From: Candidatus Omnitrophota bacterium
GTDB lineage: Bacteria; Omnitrophota; Gorgyraeia; JABMRN01
Reading direction: 5' to 3'
DNA length: 7,432 nucleotides
NCBI GenBank assembly: GCA_013202515.1
Contig: JABMRN010000319.1
Span: 1 to 7,432 of the forward strand
Both the position numbers and the translations under genes were made by a program. Shown here in pieces: positions 6,527-7,432 of this stretch; within the stretch, counting starts at the first letter, position 1; each line of letters begins with the position of its first letter. The notes below the pieces were generated by a model, which worked only from the letters and a program-made list of their open reading frames with translations, was not told the origin of the DNA and searched no databases.

Positions 6527-7432
6527 ATGATAATTTTAACAGGTGGAGCAGGTTTTATTGGTAGTGCGTTTCTTTGGAAATTAAACAAGGAAGGTGTTGA
6601 CGATATAATAGTTGTTGACCACCTGGGTGAAAACGATAAATGGCGCAATCTCTTGGGCAAAAAATTCCTTGATTACATCCAGAAGGACGATTTTCGAAAG
6701 ATGGTAGAGGAAAATAAATTTCCAAAACCAAAAAGCATAATTCACATGGGTGCTTGTAGCTCAACGACGCTTACAGACGCCAATTATTTCATAAAAAATA
6801 ACTATGAATACTCCAAAGTATTAGCCCAGTGGGCGCTAAAGCATAAGGTGCCCTTTATTTATGCATCTTCGGCTGCTACTTACGGAGACGGTGCGCTTGG
6901 CTATGATGACGATGATAATAATGCTTATGGACTCCGACCGTTAAATATGTACGGATATTCCAAGCAGCTTTTTGATCTTTGGGTCTTAAATAACAAATTC
7001 GAAAACAAAATAACCGGAATTAAGTTTTTTAACGTGTTCGGTCCCAACGAATATCATAAGGGCGAAATGATGAGCGTTATATGTAAACGTTTTCATGATG
7101 TAAAAGACAAGGGCGTAATGCGTCTTTTTAAATCTTATAGGGATGATTATAGAGACGGCGAACAAAAAAGAGATTTTGTGTACATTAAAGATACCGTGGA
7201 GGTAATGTACCATCTCTTTGCAAACCCCGGCATAACCGGTATTTATAATCTCGGCACAGGACTTGCGCAGAGCTGGAATGATATAGCCAATGCCATGTTC
7301 AGCGCGTTAGGTAAAAAGGCAAATATAGAATATATAGAAATGCCGGATTACCTAAAGCCTAAATACCAGTATTTTACCGAGGCAAAGATGGATAAAATTA
7401 AAAATGCGGGGTATGATTATAAATTCCGCTCA
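6527..7432 (+). CDS. hldD: ADP-L-glycero-D-manno-heptose 6-epimerase (3' end outside window)
   Basis: An extended short-chain dehydrogenase/reductase that epimerises ADP-D-glycero-D-manno-heptose at C6, the last step in making the heptose donor for the LPS inner core; cytoplasmic and NADP-dependent. The frame runs 302 codons to the window edge without a stop, and the E. coli protein is about 310 residues, so only the last few residues should be missing. Seen: TGGAGFIGS at 5-13 (dinucleotide-binding loop), HMGACSSTT at 73-81, ASSAATYG at 113-120, catalytic Tyr142 and Lys146 in YGYSK, FFNVFGPNEYHKG at 167-179 with Lys178 at the position of the catalytic lysine known in E. coli HldD, KRDFVYI at 214-220 and NLGTG at 241-245. 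The GACSSTT and HKG motifs separate HldD from UDP-glucose 4-epimerases. Lying just after the DHS-like gene, it shows that the host makes heptose-containing LPS or another heptosylated surface glycan. Confidence 0.95.
   Translation, partial: MIILTGGAGFIGSAFLWKLNKEGVDDIIVVDHLGENDKWRNLLGKKFLDYIQKDDFRKMVEENKFPKPKSIIHMGACSSTTLTDANYFIKNNYEYSKVLAQWALKHKVPFIYASSAATYGDGALGYDDDDNNAYGLRPLNMYGYSKQLFDLWVLNNKFENKITGIKFFNVFGPNEYHKGEMMSVICKRFHDVKDKGVMRLFKSYRDDYRDGEQKRDFVYIKDTVEVMYHLFANPGITGIYNLGTGLAQSWNDIANAMFSALGKKANIEYIEMPDYLKPKYQYFTEAKMDKIKNAGYDYKFRS

Noticed and set aside
6463..7213. Several minus-strand open frames of 65-75 codons
   Set aside because: They lie opposite the end of the DHS-like gene and hldD, whose long plus-strand frame is clearly the real gene.
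1..7432. CRISPR array, insertion sequence, tRNA or phage gene
   Set aside because: No regularly spaced repeats, terminal inverted repeats, transposase or integrase motifs, or tRNA cloverleaf were seen; the longest non-coding stretch is about 100 nt.

Overview
The window holds seven plus-strand genes packed almost end to end: four subunit genes of an ABC-2 exporter, a GH3-family adenylating enzyme, a bacterial deoxyhypusine-synthase-like enzyme, and the LPS heptose epimerase HldD. The first and last genes are cut by the window edges. I see no tRNA, rRNA, CRISPR array, insertion sequence or phage gene.

Organism: the base composition is moderate to low GC. A YbhF/YbhS/YbhR-type exporter and an HldD gene imply a Gram-negative (diderm) bacterium with heptose-containing LPS. 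A GH3 protein together with a DHS-like protein in an AT-leaning diderm would fit an uncultivated lineage such as Omnitrophota, Elusimicrobiota or a PVC relative. That placement is a guess from gene content, not something shown by the sequence.

Region 1 (1-3746) is a tight operon: the C-terminal part of an ABC ATPase, a complete second ABC ATPase, and two paralogous ABC-2 permeases. The junctions are 2 nt apart, overlapping by 23 nt (or 8 nt if a GTG start is used), and 2 nt apart. In E. coli the two ATPases are the halves of one protein, YbhF; here they are separate genes. The membrane-fusion partner (YbhG/HlyD type) is absent from the window and may lie upstream.

Region 2 (3747-5460) starts with a 15-base palindrome after the last permease, then a Shine-Dalgarno sequence, the GH3 gene, and a hairpin that spans the GH3 stop codon and probably ends the transcript. 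GH3 therefore looks like the last gene of the exporter operon.

Region 3 (5461-7432) opens with a good sigma70-type promoter, followed by the DHS-like gene and, 10 nt later, hldD, which runs off the right edge. The DHS-like protein keeps the catalytic lysine of the family but has changed several residues of the spermidine pocket. It is thus more likely a polyamine or agmatine-condensing enzyme than a true deoxyhypusine synthase. This and the GH3-exporter linkage are the two points most worth following up.
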